Assembly: GCA_902536765.1 (NCBI GenBank)
Contig: CACAYM010000003.1
Location: forward strand, 77,501 to 141,500
Direction: 5' to 3'
Length of the DNA: 64,000 bases
Source of the DNA: an uncultured Pelagibacteraceae bacterium
GTDB taxonomy: Bacteria; Pseudomonadota; Alphaproteobacteria; Pelagibacterales; Pelagibacteraceae
Each line of letters opens with the position of its first letter. Position 1 is the stretch's first letter. The notes beneath the pieces were generated by a model. The model was not told the origin of the DNA and did not search any database. It saw only the letters and a list, made by a program, of their open reading frames with translations. The position numbers and the translations under genes were made by a program. Shown here one piece after another: positions 26,127 to 36,104 of this stretch.

Positions 26127-26545
26127 TCTTTAATTATTTTTAAAAAATTCTTGTAATTAGAAATATATTCCCTTTTGTCATATTTAAAATCGCACAATGT
26201 TAAAAGTGAATCTTCATTTTTTTGAAACTTTATTTTAATCCAGTTGTATGGTGGAACTAAAAGACATTTTTTTTTATGTACTTCTAAGATAAATTTTTTC
26301 GTATATTTTCGACTTTTTATAGTAATATAAATTTTTCCACGCAAAGGTATTATTATTTGACAACATTTTTTATGAGCATGATCAGCTCTAAAAAATTTAC
26401 TTTTTCCGTAAAGTAAAAAAAACCTTTTTAATTTGAAATATTTTGGAAAATGCTTGTTCGTATAAAAAGGTATTAAAGTTCCATTAAATTCTGGATAAAT
26501 GGAATATCTTATTATTCTAGGTTTATTAATTTTTATCACTTTCAA
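26123..26545 (-). CDS. fdtA: dTDP-4-keto-6-deoxyglucose 3,4-ketoisomerase-like cupin (FdtA/WxcM)
   Basis: A 140-aa single-domain cupin. FRADHAHKKCCQIIIPLRGKI (about 53-73, quoted in part) matches the R-x-x-HAHK motif of FdtA and QdtA, with the two His residues and later VPPYNWIKIKF. The family moves the keto group from C4 to C3 in dTDP-6-deoxyhexoses, ahead of PLP-dependent 3-amination. The aminotransferase at 27107 fits the partner FdtB. Basic residues are unusually abundant for a cytosolic cupin. Whether it is FdtA (galacto) or QdtA (gluco) cannot be told. Confidence 0.75.
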   Translation of the reverse strand: MKVIKINKPRIIRYSIYPEFNGTLIPFYTNKHFPKYFKLKRFFLLYGKSKFFRADHAHKKCCQIIIPLRGKIYITIKSRKYTKKFILEVHKKKCLLVPPYNWIKIKFQKNEDSLLTLCDFKYDKREYISNYKNFLKIIKE

Positions 26546-26547
26546 AT

Positions 26548-27033
26548 TTAAAATGTCTCATCAAAAGTCGGCATCAAACTATCTCTTTTAGATAAAATTG
26601 GTTTTTTAATGCCCCATTTTATTTTAAGTTTTTTATCGTTATAAATTATCCCTCTTTCATACTTCTGGTACCTATATTCAGATAGATGATAAAGAAGTAT
26701 ATTTTCTCTGCTGAAAAATCCTATACCGTGTGCAAAATTCTTAGGGACATAAAGTAATAACCCAGGTTTTAGAATAAATTTATACACTTTACCAAAATTT
26801 TTTGACTTTTTGTCTATATTCACGCAAATATCAATAGCACTCCCTTTCAAGACAGAAAGTATTTTAGCTTGTTTTTTTTTAATTTGATAATGAAGTCCTC
26901 GTATGACATTTTTTTTTGATGACGACATGGCTGTAAATTTACAATTAAATTTAATTTTTTTTTTTAAATAAAGCTCTTTAAAAAAACCCCTGTTGTCTGG
27001 ATAAACAGATGTTTTGATTAATAATGGTTTCAT
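26548..27033 (-). CDS. rmlC: dTDP-4-dehydrorhamnose 3,5-epimerase
   Basis: A 161-aa cupin. D-N-R-G-F-F-K-E-L (about 13-21), VIRGLHYQ (about 43-50) with the catalytic His and VPKNFAHGIGFFS near 98-110 are RmlC signatures. The usual length is about 180, so it is slightly short. It begins the minus-strand block and is divergent from the aminotransferase gene at 27107. RmlA and RmlB, which would supply the dTDP-4-keto-6-deoxyglucose substrate, are not in this window. Confidence 0.85.
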   Translation of the reverse strand: MKPLLIKTSVYPDNRGFFKELYLKKKIKFNCKFTAMSSSKKNVIRGLHYQIKKKQAKILSVLKGSAIDICVNIDKKSKNFGKVYKFILKPGLLLYVPKNFAHGIGFFSRENILLYHLSEYRYQKYERGIIYNDKKLKIKWGIKKPILSKRDSLMPTFDETF

Positions 27034-27106
27034 TTAGTGTTTATTTTAATTTAAAAATATGTTTTATAATTTAAATTAATGTATTTCTTTAAAAAATCAA
27101 TTTATT

Positions 27107-28195
27107 ATGAAAGTAAAATTCACTAATTTATATAAATTAATCCCTGAAAAAAAAAAAATCATTAACAAAATAAACTTATTAATAAAAAAATCAAATTTTG
27201 TAGGTGGACAAGAAGTAAAAAATTTTGAAAAAAATTTTGCGAAATTTGTTGGAGCAAGATTTTGTGTAAGTCTTGGAAATGGTACCGATGCACTAGAAAT
27301 TGCTATCATGTCTTTAAATTTAAAAAAAGGGTCAGAGGTTATTATACCAGTTAACACCTGGATTTCGACTGCAGAAGCTATTCAAAATAATGGATACAAA
27401 ATCATTTTTTGTGATGTTGATTTGAATGATTACTCAATTTGTATTAAAGATTTAAAAAAAAAAATCACAAGGAAAACATCAGCAATTATTGCCGTTCACT
27501 TGTATGGTAATCCAACTGATATGAATCTAATAAAAAAAATAGTTAAAGGAAAAAAAATCAAAATCATCGAGGATTGTGCACAAGCACATGGAAGTAGAAT
27601 AAAAAATAAACACGTTGGAACTTTTGGAGATGTCGGAACATTTAGCTTTTTTCCTGGAAAAAATTTAGGAGCCTTTGGTGATGGGGGAGCAATAGTTACA
27701 AATTCGAAAAGTATAGCTGAATTTAGTGAAAGAGTCAGAAATCATGGAGCTTTAAAAAAATATGACCATAAATTTTCGGGAAGAAATTCAAGACTAGATA
27801 CGTTACAAGCAGCAGTTTTAAATATTAAGCTAAAAAATTACAATAAAGCAATTTCCAAAAGAAATAGTTTAGCAAAAGTTTATTTTAAAGAGTTAAAAAA
27901 AGTTAAAAAATTAGATTTATATAATCTAAAAAAAAATTATATATACACTTTTCATCAGTTTGTTGTGAGAACATCTAATAGAAATAAATTACAAGAATAT
28001 CTAAACAAAAATGGAGTGAGTACCATGATACATTATCCTTACATGCTAAATGAACTTAATTTCTTTCCTGGAGCAAATTTAAGAAAAGCGAAGCATCTTG
28101 GAAAAAAAATATTGAGTTTACCAATTTCTGAGGAGCACTCTTTTAAAGAAATAAAATATATATCTAATTGTATTAAAAATTTTTTTAGTAAATGA
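27107..28195 (+). CDS. DegT/DnrJ/EryC1 PLP aminotransferase (FdtB-like)
   Basis: A 362-aa fold type I aminotransferase that would add an amino group to a keto-sugar nucleotide. SLGNGTDALEIA near 57-68, IIEDCAQAHGS near 157-167 (Asp contacting PLP) and SFFPGKNLGAFGDGGA near 183-198 (Lys that binds PLP) are clear. HIHYPY-like TMIHYPYMLNE near 307 is also typical. The FdtA-like cupin at 26123 lies on the opposite strand across a 73-base divergent gap, so the pair could make a 3-amino-3,6-dideoxyhexose. No acetyltransferase follows. Confidence 0.86.
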   Translation: MKVKFTNLYKLIPEKKKIINKINLLIKKSNFVGGQEVKNFEKNFAKFVGARFCVSLGNGTDALEIAIMSLNLKKGSEVIIPVNTWISTAEAIQNNGYKIIFCDVDLNDYSICIKDLKKKITRKTSAIIAVHLYGNPTDMNLIKKIVKGKKIKIIEDCAQAHGSRIKNKHVGTFGDVGTFSFFPGKNLGAFGDGGAIVTNSKSIAEFSERVRNHGALKKYDHKFSGRNSRLDTLQAAVLNIKLKNYNKAISKRNSLAKVYFKELKKVKKLDLYNLKKNYIYTFHQFVVRTSNRNKLQEYLNKNGVSTMIHYPYMLNELNFFPGANLRKAKHLGKKILSLPISEEHSFKEIKYISNCIKNFFSK

Positions 28196-29145
28196 AAATA
28201 TTAATTTCAGGTGCCGCTGGATTCATAGGGTATCATTTAGCAAAACAATTATGTCAAATTAAAAAATTTAATGTTTTAGGTATTGACTCAATAAATGGAT
28301 ATTATTCAAAAAAATTAAAAAAAAAAAGAGTAAGTTTATTAAACAAAAATAAAAATTTTTTTTTTAAAAATATAAACTTAAATAATAAGAAAAGCTCAAA
28401 ACTTCAAATAAATAAATTTAAACCTGATATTATTTATCATTTAGCGGGACAACCTGGAGTTCTTTATTCTTTCAAAAATCCACAGAGCTATTACAAAAAT
28501 AACGTTTTGGCGACTAAAAATCTGGTAAAAATTGCGAAAGAATTAAATATTAAAAAATTTGTATTCGCATCATCCAGTTCAGTTTACGGTGATCAAAAAA
28601 AGTTTCCAATTAAAGAAAATTTCAAATTAAATCCAAAAAATCCTTATGCAATTACGAAACTTAAATCTGAAAAAATAATTAAAAAAAAGTTCATAAAAAC
28701 AAAAATAGAATTTATTATTTTTAGATTTTTTACAGTTTACGGACCGTTTGGTAGACCAGATATGTTTATTCACAAGTTTTTAAATAGTATTAAAAAAAAA
28801 AATAAAATTTATCTTCATAATAATGGGTTAAATTATAGAGACTTCACATATGTAAATGATGTATCTAAAATTCTTAAAATTTGTTTAACAAAAAAACTTA
28901 ACGGAAAAATAATTAATATTTCAAGATGTAATCCAGTTAGAACCGATAAACTTGTTGAATATATCTTAAAACTTCTAAAAGTTAAAAAAGCAAATGTTGT
29001 AAAAATACCCCCTGTAAAAGGTGAAATGTTAAAAACTCATGGTAGTAATAAAAAATTAAACTTATTTTTTGGAAATATAAAATTTACTGAAATTAAGACT
29101 GGTTTAAAAAATACTATACGGAATTTTAAATCTACTGGTTTTTAG
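28192..29145 (+). CDS. UDP-glucuronate 4-epimerase-like SDR
   Basis: A 317-aa extended SDR with SGAAGFIGYHLAKQL (about 6-20), ID-SINGYY-like GIDSINGYYSKKLKKKR (about 31-47), HLAGQPGVLYSF near 85-96, SSSSVYGD near 126 and N-P-Y-A-I-T-K near 150. The Q-P-G-V-x-Y-S and DxINxYY stretches point to the UDP-glucuronate/UDP-galacturonate 4-epimerase group. It overlaps the aminotransferase gene by 4 bases. Its 3' end overlaps the convergent FkbM gene by 14 bases. Confidence 0.8.
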   Translation: MKILISGAAGFIGYHLAKQLCQIKKFNVLGIDSINGYYSKKLKKKRVSLLNKNKNFFFKNINLNNKKSSKLQINKFKPDIIYHLAGQPGVLYSFKNPQSYYKNNVLATKNLVKIAKELNIKKFVFASSSSVYGDQKKFPIKENFKLNPKNPYAITKLKSEKIIKKKFIKTKIEFIIFRFFTVYGPFGRPDMFIHKFLNSIKKKNKIYLHNNGLNYRDFTYVNDVSKILKICLTKKLNGKIINISRCNPVRTDKLVEYILKLLKVKKANVVKIPPVKGEMLKTHGSNKKLNLFFGNIKFTEIKTGLKNTIRNFKSTGF

Positions 29146-29857
29146 TAAATAAAATATCAAGCTGATAGGTTTGACCTGTATTTTTATTTCCTACAGCTCT
29201 GTCAACTGACCAAACCGAAAACCCGAATTTTTTAATAAAGTCCAAAATTTCATCAAATAATGGTTGATTTTTGTAAAGCTTTACAAGTGACACTTCTGCA
29301 TAAATTGCATCTACAAACTCAAGAGTTTTTTTTGCCCCTTTCAAAATCTCCAATTCATAACCTTGGGTATCAATTTTTATTAATATTTTTTTTTTCATGT
29401 TGATTATTTTATTATAAAATTTATCTAAAGGAAAAATATCAATTTTTTCTTTACCAATATTTATACTTTCAGGATAAAGATTTGTATGAATCTCAGAAAT
29501 ATCTAGAATACTACTTGATTGTCTCATTCCAGATATATTAATTTCTAGTTTTTTATCTGACGCTCCCAACCCACATCTCTCTGCAATTTCCCAATTATAT
29601 TTATTCATTTTAAATTTTTTATCTAAAAGATTAGAGTGTTCAATTTTTAAAGGCTCAAAACTTAAAATATAACCGTCGAATCCGTTTTTAAAAACTTCCT
29701 CAGCAAATTGCCCATTGTTTGCTCCTACATCAATTATAGAATAAATATTATTATTTCTAAGAGACTTAATTAAATTTAAATTTTTTTCGTATAACCACTT
29801 TGTATTTTTTAATTTATAGCCAAACACTGAGGTTATTGAATTAACAATTTTTTTCAT
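29132..29857 (-). CDS. FkbM-family methyltransferase
   Basis: A 241-aa class I methyltransferase. SIIDVGANNGQFAEEVF near 39-55 is motif I, ILSFEPLK near 64 the acidic loop, and KILIKIDTQGYELEILKGA near 155-172 the FkbM hallmark. FkbM enzymes O-methylate macrolides and many sugars. It overlaps the GT2 gene upstream (29841) by 17 bases, so the two are coupled. Its 3' end overlaps the UDP-glucuronate epimerase-like gene tail to tail. Confidence 0.85.
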   Translation of the reverse strand: MKKIVNSITSVFGYKLKNTKWLYEKNLNLIKSLRNNNIYSIIDVGANNGQFAEEVFKNGFDGYILSFEPLKIEHSNLLDKKFKMNKYNWEIAERCGLGASDKKLEINISGMRQSSSILDISEIHTNLYPESINIGKEKIDIFPLDKFYNKIINMKKKILIKIDTQGYELEILKGAKKTLEFVDAIYAEVSLVKLYKNQPLFDEILDFIKKFGFSVWSVDRAVGNKNTGQTYQLDILFTKNQ

Positions 29858-30596
29858 TTTTTATTGCTTTAATAAATTTAATTGGTTTTTTTAATATCTT
29901 AAAAACAAATAAAAAGTAAACAAAAAAAATATTTTGATTATTATTTAATCTTATCTGATTTAAATCTTTTAAGTGATCAATATAATTTACTTTGGATGAA
30001 AAACCTCCTTTTTCAAATTTTCCAAATATTTCGCTTTTTTCTGATGAAATACCATTTAATTTATATTTTTTAATCATTTTATAAAAAAAATCTAAATCAG
30101 CACTTAAAAATTTTTGGTTATAAAAACCAACCATTTTATGTTTTTCTGTCTTGATAAAGAAACCTACTGAGTGCGATGTGTAAAAACCGAAACTCCATGA
30201 TAGTTTCCATGGCTTGTAACCATACATAAGCTTATATTTCTCAACACTTCCAAACAAGAAATCAATTTTGTTTTCTAAAAAGTAACGATTTACAGTTTTT
30301 AAGGTATTTAGGTAATAAATATCACCTGAATTTAAAAAGCCAATTAAATTTCCACTTGCCAGCTTAATTCCTTTATTCATTGCATTCCAAATACCACTAT
30401 CTTTTTCACTTAAAAATAATGATATATTTTCTTTATATTTTTGAATAATTTCTAAAGTACCATCTGAAGATCCACCATCTATAATTATGTATTCCAGATT
30501 TTTATACTCTTGAGCGAGAACACTTTTTATAGTTTTTTCTATTGTGTTTGATGAATTTTTTACAACAGTAATAATTGAAATCTTATTTTTTTCCAT
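29841..30596 (-). CDS. Glycosyltransferase family 2 (WcaA-like)
   Basis: A 251-aa GT-A enzyme: ISIITVVKNSSNTIEKTI (about 6-23), YIIIDGGSSDGTLEII near 36-51, NKGIKLASGNLIGFLNSGD near 73-91 with the metal-binding region. The pattern matches GT2 proteins of colanic-acid type clusters. Divergent from the WecA-like gene at 30656 across 59 bases. Donor and acceptor are not predictable. Confidence 0.82.
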   Translation of the reverse strand: MEKNKISIITVVKNSSNTIEKTIKSVLAQEYKNLEYIIIDGGSSDGTLEIIQKYKENISLFLSEKDSGIWNAMNKGIKLASGNLIGFLNSGDIYYLNTLKTVNRYFLENKIDFLFGSVEKYKLMYGYKPWKLSWSFGFYTSHSVGFFIKTEKHKMVGFYNQKFLSADLDFFYKMIKKYKLNGISSEKSEIFGKFEKGGFSSKVNYIDHLKDLNQIRLNNNQNIFFVYFLFVFKILKKPIKFIKAIKNEKNC

Positions 30597-30655
30597 TAAT
30601 TGTTAATTTAATATATACCTCAGAATTAGTAATATAAATATATTTTTAAATTAAA

Positions 30656-31663
30656 ATGATGAATAATTTTTTTGTTTTTTTTATAATATTTTCATTTGCT
30701 CTAATATTCTTCTGTAAAAAATATAATATTCTTGTTGATCAAAAAATAGAAAAACATAAAAAATATTCCACAAAAAGTAAAAGTTTTTTAATTGGTGGAG
30801 TCTTATTTGTCACTTTTTTAAATTATTACTTCCTAAAAGTACAACAAGATCCTTTACTCTTGATATTTATAATATCAATTTTTTTTATAGGCTTTATGTC
30901 AGATCTTAAACAACTAAATAGTGTTAGTTTAAGGTTTTTTCTTCAATGTATTTTAGTTTTAATTTTCGTTAATTTTTTAAAAATTGAGATTAATTACACA
31001 AAAATCAATATTTTCGATCAGTGGCTTACAATATCTTTAATTAACATTATCTTTGTTACTTTTTGTTTACTAGTTTTAAAAAATGGTTCAAATTTCATTG
31101 ATGGAATAAACGGTATAACTATTGGATATTTCCTTGTTATTTTTTTAACTATACTTATTAATTTAAGTCATTTTGAATACGACAAAAATTTATTAACAAA
31201 TTTAATTTCCATTTTACTTATATTACTTCTATTAAATTTGTATGGCATTATTTATTTGGGGGACTCAGGTTCATATTCATTATCATTATTCTCAGGCATT
31301 TTTTTAATAGAATTTGTCAATACAAATATTTCAATATCCCCTTACTTCATTATTGTGTTGTTATGGTATCCTTGTTTCGAACTTTTGTTTTCTATCATAA
31401 GAAGATTATCTCAAAAAAATCAAACTTATAAACCTGATACAAATCATTTACATCAATTGATTTATAAAAAAATAAAAACTAATTTTAATATTAAAAATGA
31501 CCCTATTATTCATCTCATAACAATGATTATTATAAACCTATATAATTTAATGTGTTTTTTTATATCTGCGAAATATATTTATTTTTCTGAAATCTTAATA
31601 ATAATTTTTACGTTTAATATACTAGTTTATATAGTTTTATATAATTTATTAAAAAGGAATTAA
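30656..31663 (+). CDS. WecA/MraY-like polyprenyl-phosphate HexNAc-1-P transferase
   Basis: A 335-aa integral membrane protein with about ten hydrophobic segments. The conserved loops are present: FMSDLKQ near 81 (the D-D/N motif region), NGSNFIDGINGI near 140-151, YLGDSGSYSLSL near 199-210 and PDTNHLHQ near 259-266 with the His motif. The family transfers a sugar-1-phosphate from a UDP-sugar to undecaprenyl phosphate and starts glycan assembly. It is the only initiating phosphoglycosyltransferase seen in the window. WecB at 37537 could supply ManNAc-type substrates. Confidence 0.86.
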   Translation: MMNNFFVFFIIFSFALIFFCKKYNILVDQKIEKHKKYSTKSKSFLIGGVLFVTFLNYYFLKVQQDPLLLIFIISIFFIGFMSDLKQLNSVSLRFFLQCILVLIFVNFLKIEINYTKINIFDQWLTISLINIIFVTFCLLVLKNGSNFIDGINGITIGYFLVIFLTILINLSHFEYDKNLLTNLISILLILLLLNLYGIIYLGDSGSYSLSLFSGIFLIEFVNTNISISPYFIIVLLWYPCFELLFSIIRRLSQKNQTYKPDTNHLHQLIYKKIKTNFNIKNDPIIHLITMIIINLYNLMCFFISAKYIYFSEILIIIFTFNILVYIVLYNLLKRN

Positions 31664-31664
31664 A

Positions 31665-32405
31665 TTATATTTTTCTTTTTATTGAATTAATACTTAATAA
31701 AGTAACATAATATAAAGATTTAAAAAGATTAAAATTTAAAAAAGTATAATAAACCCTAAAACTATCAAATATTTTTTGAAAAAAATTAGAAGATAATGAA
31801 TTTTCAGAATAATTCCATTCTACTAAAAATTCTGGGTAATTATGTGCAAATTCGTTTTTTTTTGTAATTTTAAGCCATGCGACGAAATCTTCTTTTGTTT
31901 TTAATGTTGGAAATAAATTTTCGTCAACCAAATTTCTTTTCACGAAAACGGTAGATAAACCAATATTACAATCAGTCAATAGATCAAAGTAAGAAATTTT
32001 ATCTTTTTCACTTACTACATCAATTATTTTGTGCTTATTTTTTTTTCTATAGTTACAGAAGGTAAAATTATACTCGTTATCTTGCATAAATTTTAGTTGC
32101 TTTTCCAATCGATCTGGCTCCCAATAATCATCTGAGTCTAAAAACGCAATGACGCTACCAGAAGAATTTTTAATACCAGTATTTCTAGATGCACCTGCTC
32201 CAATATTATTCAAGTTATCAATTATTTTAACCTTTGCATTATTTTTAACCAATGTCTCTATAACTTTCAGATCATTTTTTAATTCATCATCATAAATCAA
32301 AATGATCTCAAAATCCTGGAAGGTTTGTTTAAAAACTGAATTTAAAGTTTTTTTTATGTGATTTATCTTTCTGTAATAAGGTATTATTACACTTACTAAG
32401 GCCAT
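31665..32405 (-). CDS. Glycosyltransferase family 2
   Basis: A 246-aa GT-A enzyme: VSVIIPYYRKINHIKKTL (about 4-21), FEIILIYDDE near 32-41, GAGASRNTGIKNSSGSVIAFLDSDDYWEPDRLEKQL near 68-103 (cited by key residues D-S-D-D-Y-W) and the late W-x-x-x-x-K region KEDFVAWLKITKK. Single gene on the minus strand, convergent with the WecA-like gene (1 base apart) and divergent from an FkbM gene. Likely part of the same glycan assembly. Confidence 0.84.
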   Translation of the reverse strand: MALVSVIIPYYRKINHIKKTLNSVFKQTFQDFEIILIYDDELKNDLKVIETLVKNNAKVKIIDNLNNIGAGASRNTGIKNSSGSVIAFLDSDDYWEPDRLEKQLKFMQDNEYNFTFCNYRKKNKHKIIDVVSEKDKISYFDLLTDCNIGLSTVFVKRNLVDENLFPTLKTKEDFVAWLKITKKNEFAHNYPEFLVEWNYSENSLSSNFFQKIFDSFRVYYTFLNFNLFKSLYYVTLLSINSIKRKI

Positions 32406-32467
32406 ATTTAAATTTTAATAAAATAATGAATAATAATATATAATTTAATAATATTAAATAATAAATA

Positions 32468-33187
32468 ATGTATTATAATTTAGCAAAACAATTTTTAACT
32501 TACTTCGATACATATAATAAAAAAAAAATTAGCAACTTTTTCTTAAAAGAAAATAATGGTAGAATTCGGACATTAGTCGATGTTGGATCTCATCATGGAG
32601 AAAGTATATTTTTCTTTAAAAAAAATTTTTCTATAGATAGGATATTTGCATTTGAACCTGGAGTTGAGAATTTTAAAATATTGAAAGAAAATACAAAAGA
32701 TCTGGAAAACACTCAAATTTTCAATACAGCATTAGGTGATAAAACGGGACATATAAATTTTCAAGATCATTACGATTCAGAATCCTCAACACTTGTAAAA
32801 ATTAACAAAAAATCCAATTATTACAAAAAAAAAAATTTATATCTTAATTTTTTTAACACACATAAAATAAACAGCAAAGGTAAAAAAGTTGAGATTAATA
32901 CTTTAAATAATCTTATAAATATAAAAAAGTCTGAGTATATAGATTTAGTTAAAATTGATACCGAAGGTTATGATTTTCACGTAGTTAAAGGTTTAGGAAA
33001 ATTAATTAATAGAGTTAAATATATTTACTTTGAACATCATTTTCATGATATGCTTATAAAAGGTTATAAATTTAATGACATAGACGGGTATTTAAAAAAA
33101 AATAATTTTTGTAAGGTTTTTAAAACAAAAATGTTTTTTAGGAAGACATTTGAGTACATTTATAAAAATAATTCAATAAACAAATGA
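32468..33187 (+). CDS. FkbM-family methyltransferase
   Basis: A 239-aa class I methyltransferase. TLVDVGSHHGESIFFFKK near 35-52 gives motif I, IFAFEPG near 58 the acidic loop and DLVKIDTEGYDFHVVKGLG near 158-176 the FkbM signature. It overlaps the next GT2 gene by 4 bases. The gene is distinct from the FkbM genes at 19389, 29132 and 63069; each carries its own surrounding glycosyltransferases. Confidence 0.85.
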   Translation: MYYNLAKQFLTYFDTYNKKKISNFFLKENNGRIRTLVDVGSHHGESIFFFKKNFSIDRIFAFEPGVENFKILKENTKDLENTQIFNTALGDKTGHINFQDHYDSESSTLVKINKKSNYYKKKNLYLNFFNTHKINSKGKKVEINTLNNLINIKKSEYIDLVKIDTEGYDFHVVKGLGKLINRVKYIYFEHHFHDMLIKGYKFNDIDGYLKKNNFCKVFKTKMFFRKTFEYIYKNNSINK

Positions 33188-33855
33188 AAAACTTAACACT
33201 TATCATACCAACTAAAAAAGAAGTGGAATCTTTGCCTATATTTTTAAGAGAAATTGAAAATTTAACATGTAGAAAATTAATTGTATTGCAGGAGGAAGAC
33301 GTAGAAACCAAAAATGCAATTAGCTTTTTTAATAACATTGAAATTCTAGTCCAAAAAAAAAATGGATACGGGAATGCATTAATTGAAGGCATTCAAAATG
33401 TTGAAACAACTTATTGTTGCATAATTAATGCTGATGGATCAATGGATCCAAAGTACTTAACTGAAATGCTTGACTCATGTAAAGATAAAGATTTAGTTTT
33501 TGGTTCAAGATATCAAAAACCAGGTGGTGGAAGTGACGATGACGACATAATTACTTCACTTGGAAATCATATTTTCACATTTATTGGAAATTTTTTGTAT
33601 AATCTAAACATCACAGATATCTTATATACGTACATCCTTGCTAAAACTTCTTCACTTAAAACACTACAATTAAATAATAGCGACTTTAGAATATGTGTAG
33701 AACTTCCTATAAAAGCAAAGTTTTATAAAATGAAATACATCTGCTTACCTTCTTACGAAAGAGAAAGAATAGGTGGTAAAAAAAAAGTTAATGCTTTAAA
33801 AGATGGAATACTTATACTTTTAGAAATTATTAAGTATTTTTTTAAAAGAAAATAA
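33184..33855 (+). CDS. DPM1-like glycosyltransferase family 2
   Basis: A 223-aa GT-A domain. [18 protein letters not shown] (about 4-21), [13 protein letters not shown] near 60-72, [15 protein letters not shown] near 78-92 (D-x-S metal region) and [18 protein letters not shown] near 102-119 follow the dolichol/polyprenol-phosphate mannosyltransferase pattern. No C-terminal membrane domain. It may make a polyprenol-phosphate sugar used by the GT-C protein at 34891, with gmd in between. This link is inference. Confidence 0.8.
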   Translation: MKNLTLIIPTKKEVESLPIFLREIENLTCRKLIVLQEEDVETKNAISFFNNIEILVQKKNGYGNALIEGIQNVETTYCCIINADGSMDPKYLTEMLDSCKDKDLVFGSRYQKPGGGSDDDDIITSLGNHIFTFIGNFLYNLNITDILYTYILAKTSSLKTLQLNNSDFRICVELPIKAKFYKMKYICLPSYERERIGGKKKVNALKDGILILLEIIKYFFKRK

Positions 33856-33869
33856 TACAATACATATTT

Positions 33870-34907
33870 ATGAAAAAAAAAGCTTTAATATTTGGTATAA
33901 CTGGACAAGATGGCTCGTATCTAGCAGAATATTTAATTAAAAAAAATTATATAGTTCATGGTGTAAAGAGAAGATCCTCATCTATTAATACAGGAAGAGT
34001 TGATCATATTTATCAAGATCCACATGTAAGCAATAGAACATTTATATTACACTATGGAGACATCACAGACTCTTTATCTGTAGCTAGATTAGTAAAACAA
34101 ATTAAACCCCATGAAATATATAATCTTGCAGCTCAATCACATGTTCAAGTATCTTTTGAATCTCCAGAATATACCGCAAATGCTGATGCCATAGGAGCTT
34201 TAAGAATACTAGAAGCTATTAGATTTAATAAGTTAGAAAAAAAAACTAAGTTTTACCAGGCTGGTACCTCTGAACTTTATGGATTAAATGAAAAAACTCC
34301 TCAAAATGAAAAATCATTTTTTCATCCTGCAAGTCCATATGGTGTAGCAAAACTTTATGCTCATTGGATTACCATTAATTACAGAGAGTCATACAATATG
34401 TTTGCGTGTAACGGTATTCTTTTTAACCATGAAAGTCCAAGGAGGGGTGAAACATTTGTTACTCAAAAAATTGTACAGGCTATGTGCAGAATTAAACAAA
34501 AAAAACAGAAAACGTTATATTTAGGCAATTTGTATGCCAAAAGAGACTGGGGTCATGCAAGAGATTTTGTACATGCAATGTGGTTAATAATGCAAAGAAA
34601 AGATCCAAAGGATTTTGTAATTGCAACAGGAAAACAAACAACAGTGAAAAATTTCGTAAATTTAGTTGCAAAAAAACTTAAAATTAAATTAACATGGAAA
34701 GGCAAAGGTATTAAAGAAAAAGCTTTAGATCAAAAAGGACAAATATTAGTTGCATGTGATAAAGCCTACTTCAGGCCTTTAGAAGTTAATAACTTACTTG
34801 GAGACTCATCTAGAGCACGAAAAATACTAAATTGGAAACCAAAAACTTCAATAAGAGAGCTTGTATCTGAAATGGTTGATAAAGAAATGAATGAAACTAT
34901 TGGATAA
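33870..34907 (+). CDS. gmd: GDP-mannose 4,6-dehydratase
   Basis: Converts GDP-D-mannose to GDP-4-keto-6-deoxy-D-mannose. The 345-aa sequence has [14 protein letters not shown] (about 9-22), [15 protein letters not shown] near 33-47, [15 protein letters not shown] near 88-102, GTSELYG near 131, S-P-Y-G-V-A-K near 154 and [16 protein letters not shown] near 184-199, all hallmark Gmd features. Together with the GDP-fucose synthase gene at 38692 it completes the route to GDP-L-fucose. It overlaps the membrane GT-C gene by 17 bases. Confidence 0.94.
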   Translation: MKKKALIFGITGQDGSYLAEYLIKKNYIVHGVKRRSSSINTGRVDHIYQDPHVSNRTFILHYGDITDSLSVARLVKQIKPHEIYNLAAQSHVQVSFESPEYTANADAIGALRILEAIRFNKLEKKTKFYQAGTSELYGLNEKTPQNEKSFFHPASPYGVAKLYAHWITINYRESYNMFACNGILFNHESPRRGETFVTQKIVQAMCRIKQKKQKTLYLGNLYAKRDWGHARDFVHAMWLIMQRKDPKDFVIATGKQTTVKNFVNLVAKKLKIKLTWKGKGIKEKALDQKGQILVACDKAYFRPLEVNNLLGDSSRARKILNWKPKTSIRELVSEMVDKEMNETIG

Positions 34908-36099
34908 AAAAGTACTATTAATAAATTTTATTATTTCGTTAGTATTATCAATATTAATTTTTTATTTATCAAACAATCAATACCTCTGGTCGTTTTTTTG
35001 GCAATCACTCAGTATACCTCCACAGGCTCCTTTTTCAGATTTGAAAGCACACGTATATTTTTTTAATTGTTTTGAAGATGGAATAAATATATATAAGCAA
35101 AAGTGTAACTTAATACCATTAGGAGGTGGAGCAATAAGCACACACCCACCTATATGGTTGAAAATAATTCAAGTTTTTAATTTAAATTCTGAAATAAATT
35201 ACAATATATTTATTTTAACTTCATATGTATTATATTTCCTATTATTTTTAAATTTTTTTTTTATATTTAAAAACTTTGACAGTAAAATTTTTCTTTTAAT
35301 TTTTTTTTTTTCAACAACAAATTTTCTACTAATTGAGAGGTTTTCTACAGATTTATTAATTTTTATCTTTGTTGGCTTAATTATTTATTTCAATTCAAAA
35401 CTTATCAAGGCGTCAATAATATTTGTGATTTCTCTCTTAAAGTTTTACCCAATCTTTTTAGTATCAATATTTATTGATAATAAAAAATTTTTTTATATTT
35501 TCTTTTTAGCAATAACATCTTTTATTCTCATATTTTATTTAGATGAAATAGCATCTACAAATGAAAATTTGATTGATATGGCTTTGCTAATTGCCTATGG
35601 ATCAAGAACAATGATTAGAGCACTATTTTATTTATCAGATAAGTACAATCTTTTTTTAAATGAAGGAAATTATGAATTTTATAGGAATATTTTTTTATTA
35701 ATACTTTTATTTTACTCTTTTATCATTACAATTTTAAGTTATTTAAGCTCATTCAAAACAACAGAAAACATCCTGAATTCAAATGAAAAATTATTCTTAA
35801 TTGGTGGTTCAATTTATATTGGAACATTTATTTTTGGTGCAAATGCCGATTATAGGCTAATTTTCCTTTTGTTTACAATCCCGTATATAATTGAATTAAA
35901 AAATGTTTTTATCAAATCTATTTTAAGTTTTAGTATTATTTTATCAATAAACAGTTTTATATTTCAATCAGGAGAACCTAATAGTATAAATTACTTCTCT
36001 AAAGCTTTTTTAATATTTGGATGTAAATTTTTAATTTTTACTTTATTTTTAATTTTTTTTGGTAAAATATTGAAAAAATTAAATTTTTTAAAATTATAA
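34891..36099 (+). CDS. GT-C type membrane glycosyltransferase (DUF2029-like)
   Basis: A 402-aa protein with about nine to ten membrane segments. After the first segment comes a periplasmic loop with [13 protein letters not shown] and later [10 protein letters not shown]; the acidic residue in the first loop is the usual catalytic region of GT-C mannosyltransferases that use polyprenol-phosphate donors. No exact family assignment is possible. The adjacent DPM1-like gene (33184) could make its donor. Start is ATG 34891 inside the gmd end. Confidence 0.6.
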   Translation: MKLLDKKVLLINFIISLVLSILIFYLSNNQYLWSFFWQSLSIPPQAPFSDLKAHVYFFNCFEDGINIYKQKCNLIPLGGGAISTHPPIWLKIIQVFNLNSEINYNIFILTSYVLYFLLFLNFFFIFKNFDSKIFLLIFFFSTTNFLLIERFSTDLLIFIFVGLIIYFNSKLIKASIIFVISLLKFYPIFLVSIFIDNKKFFYIFFLAITSFILIFYLDEIASTNENLIDMALLIAYGSRTMIRALFYLSDKYNLFLNEGNYEFYRNIFLLILLFYSFIITILSYLSSFKTTENILNSNEKLFLIGGSIYIGTFIFGANADYRLIFLLFTIPYIIELKNVFIKSILSFSIILSINSFIFQSGEPNSINYFSKAFLIFGCKFLIFTLFLIFFGKILKKLNFLKL

Positions 36100-36104
36100 A
36101 TTAA

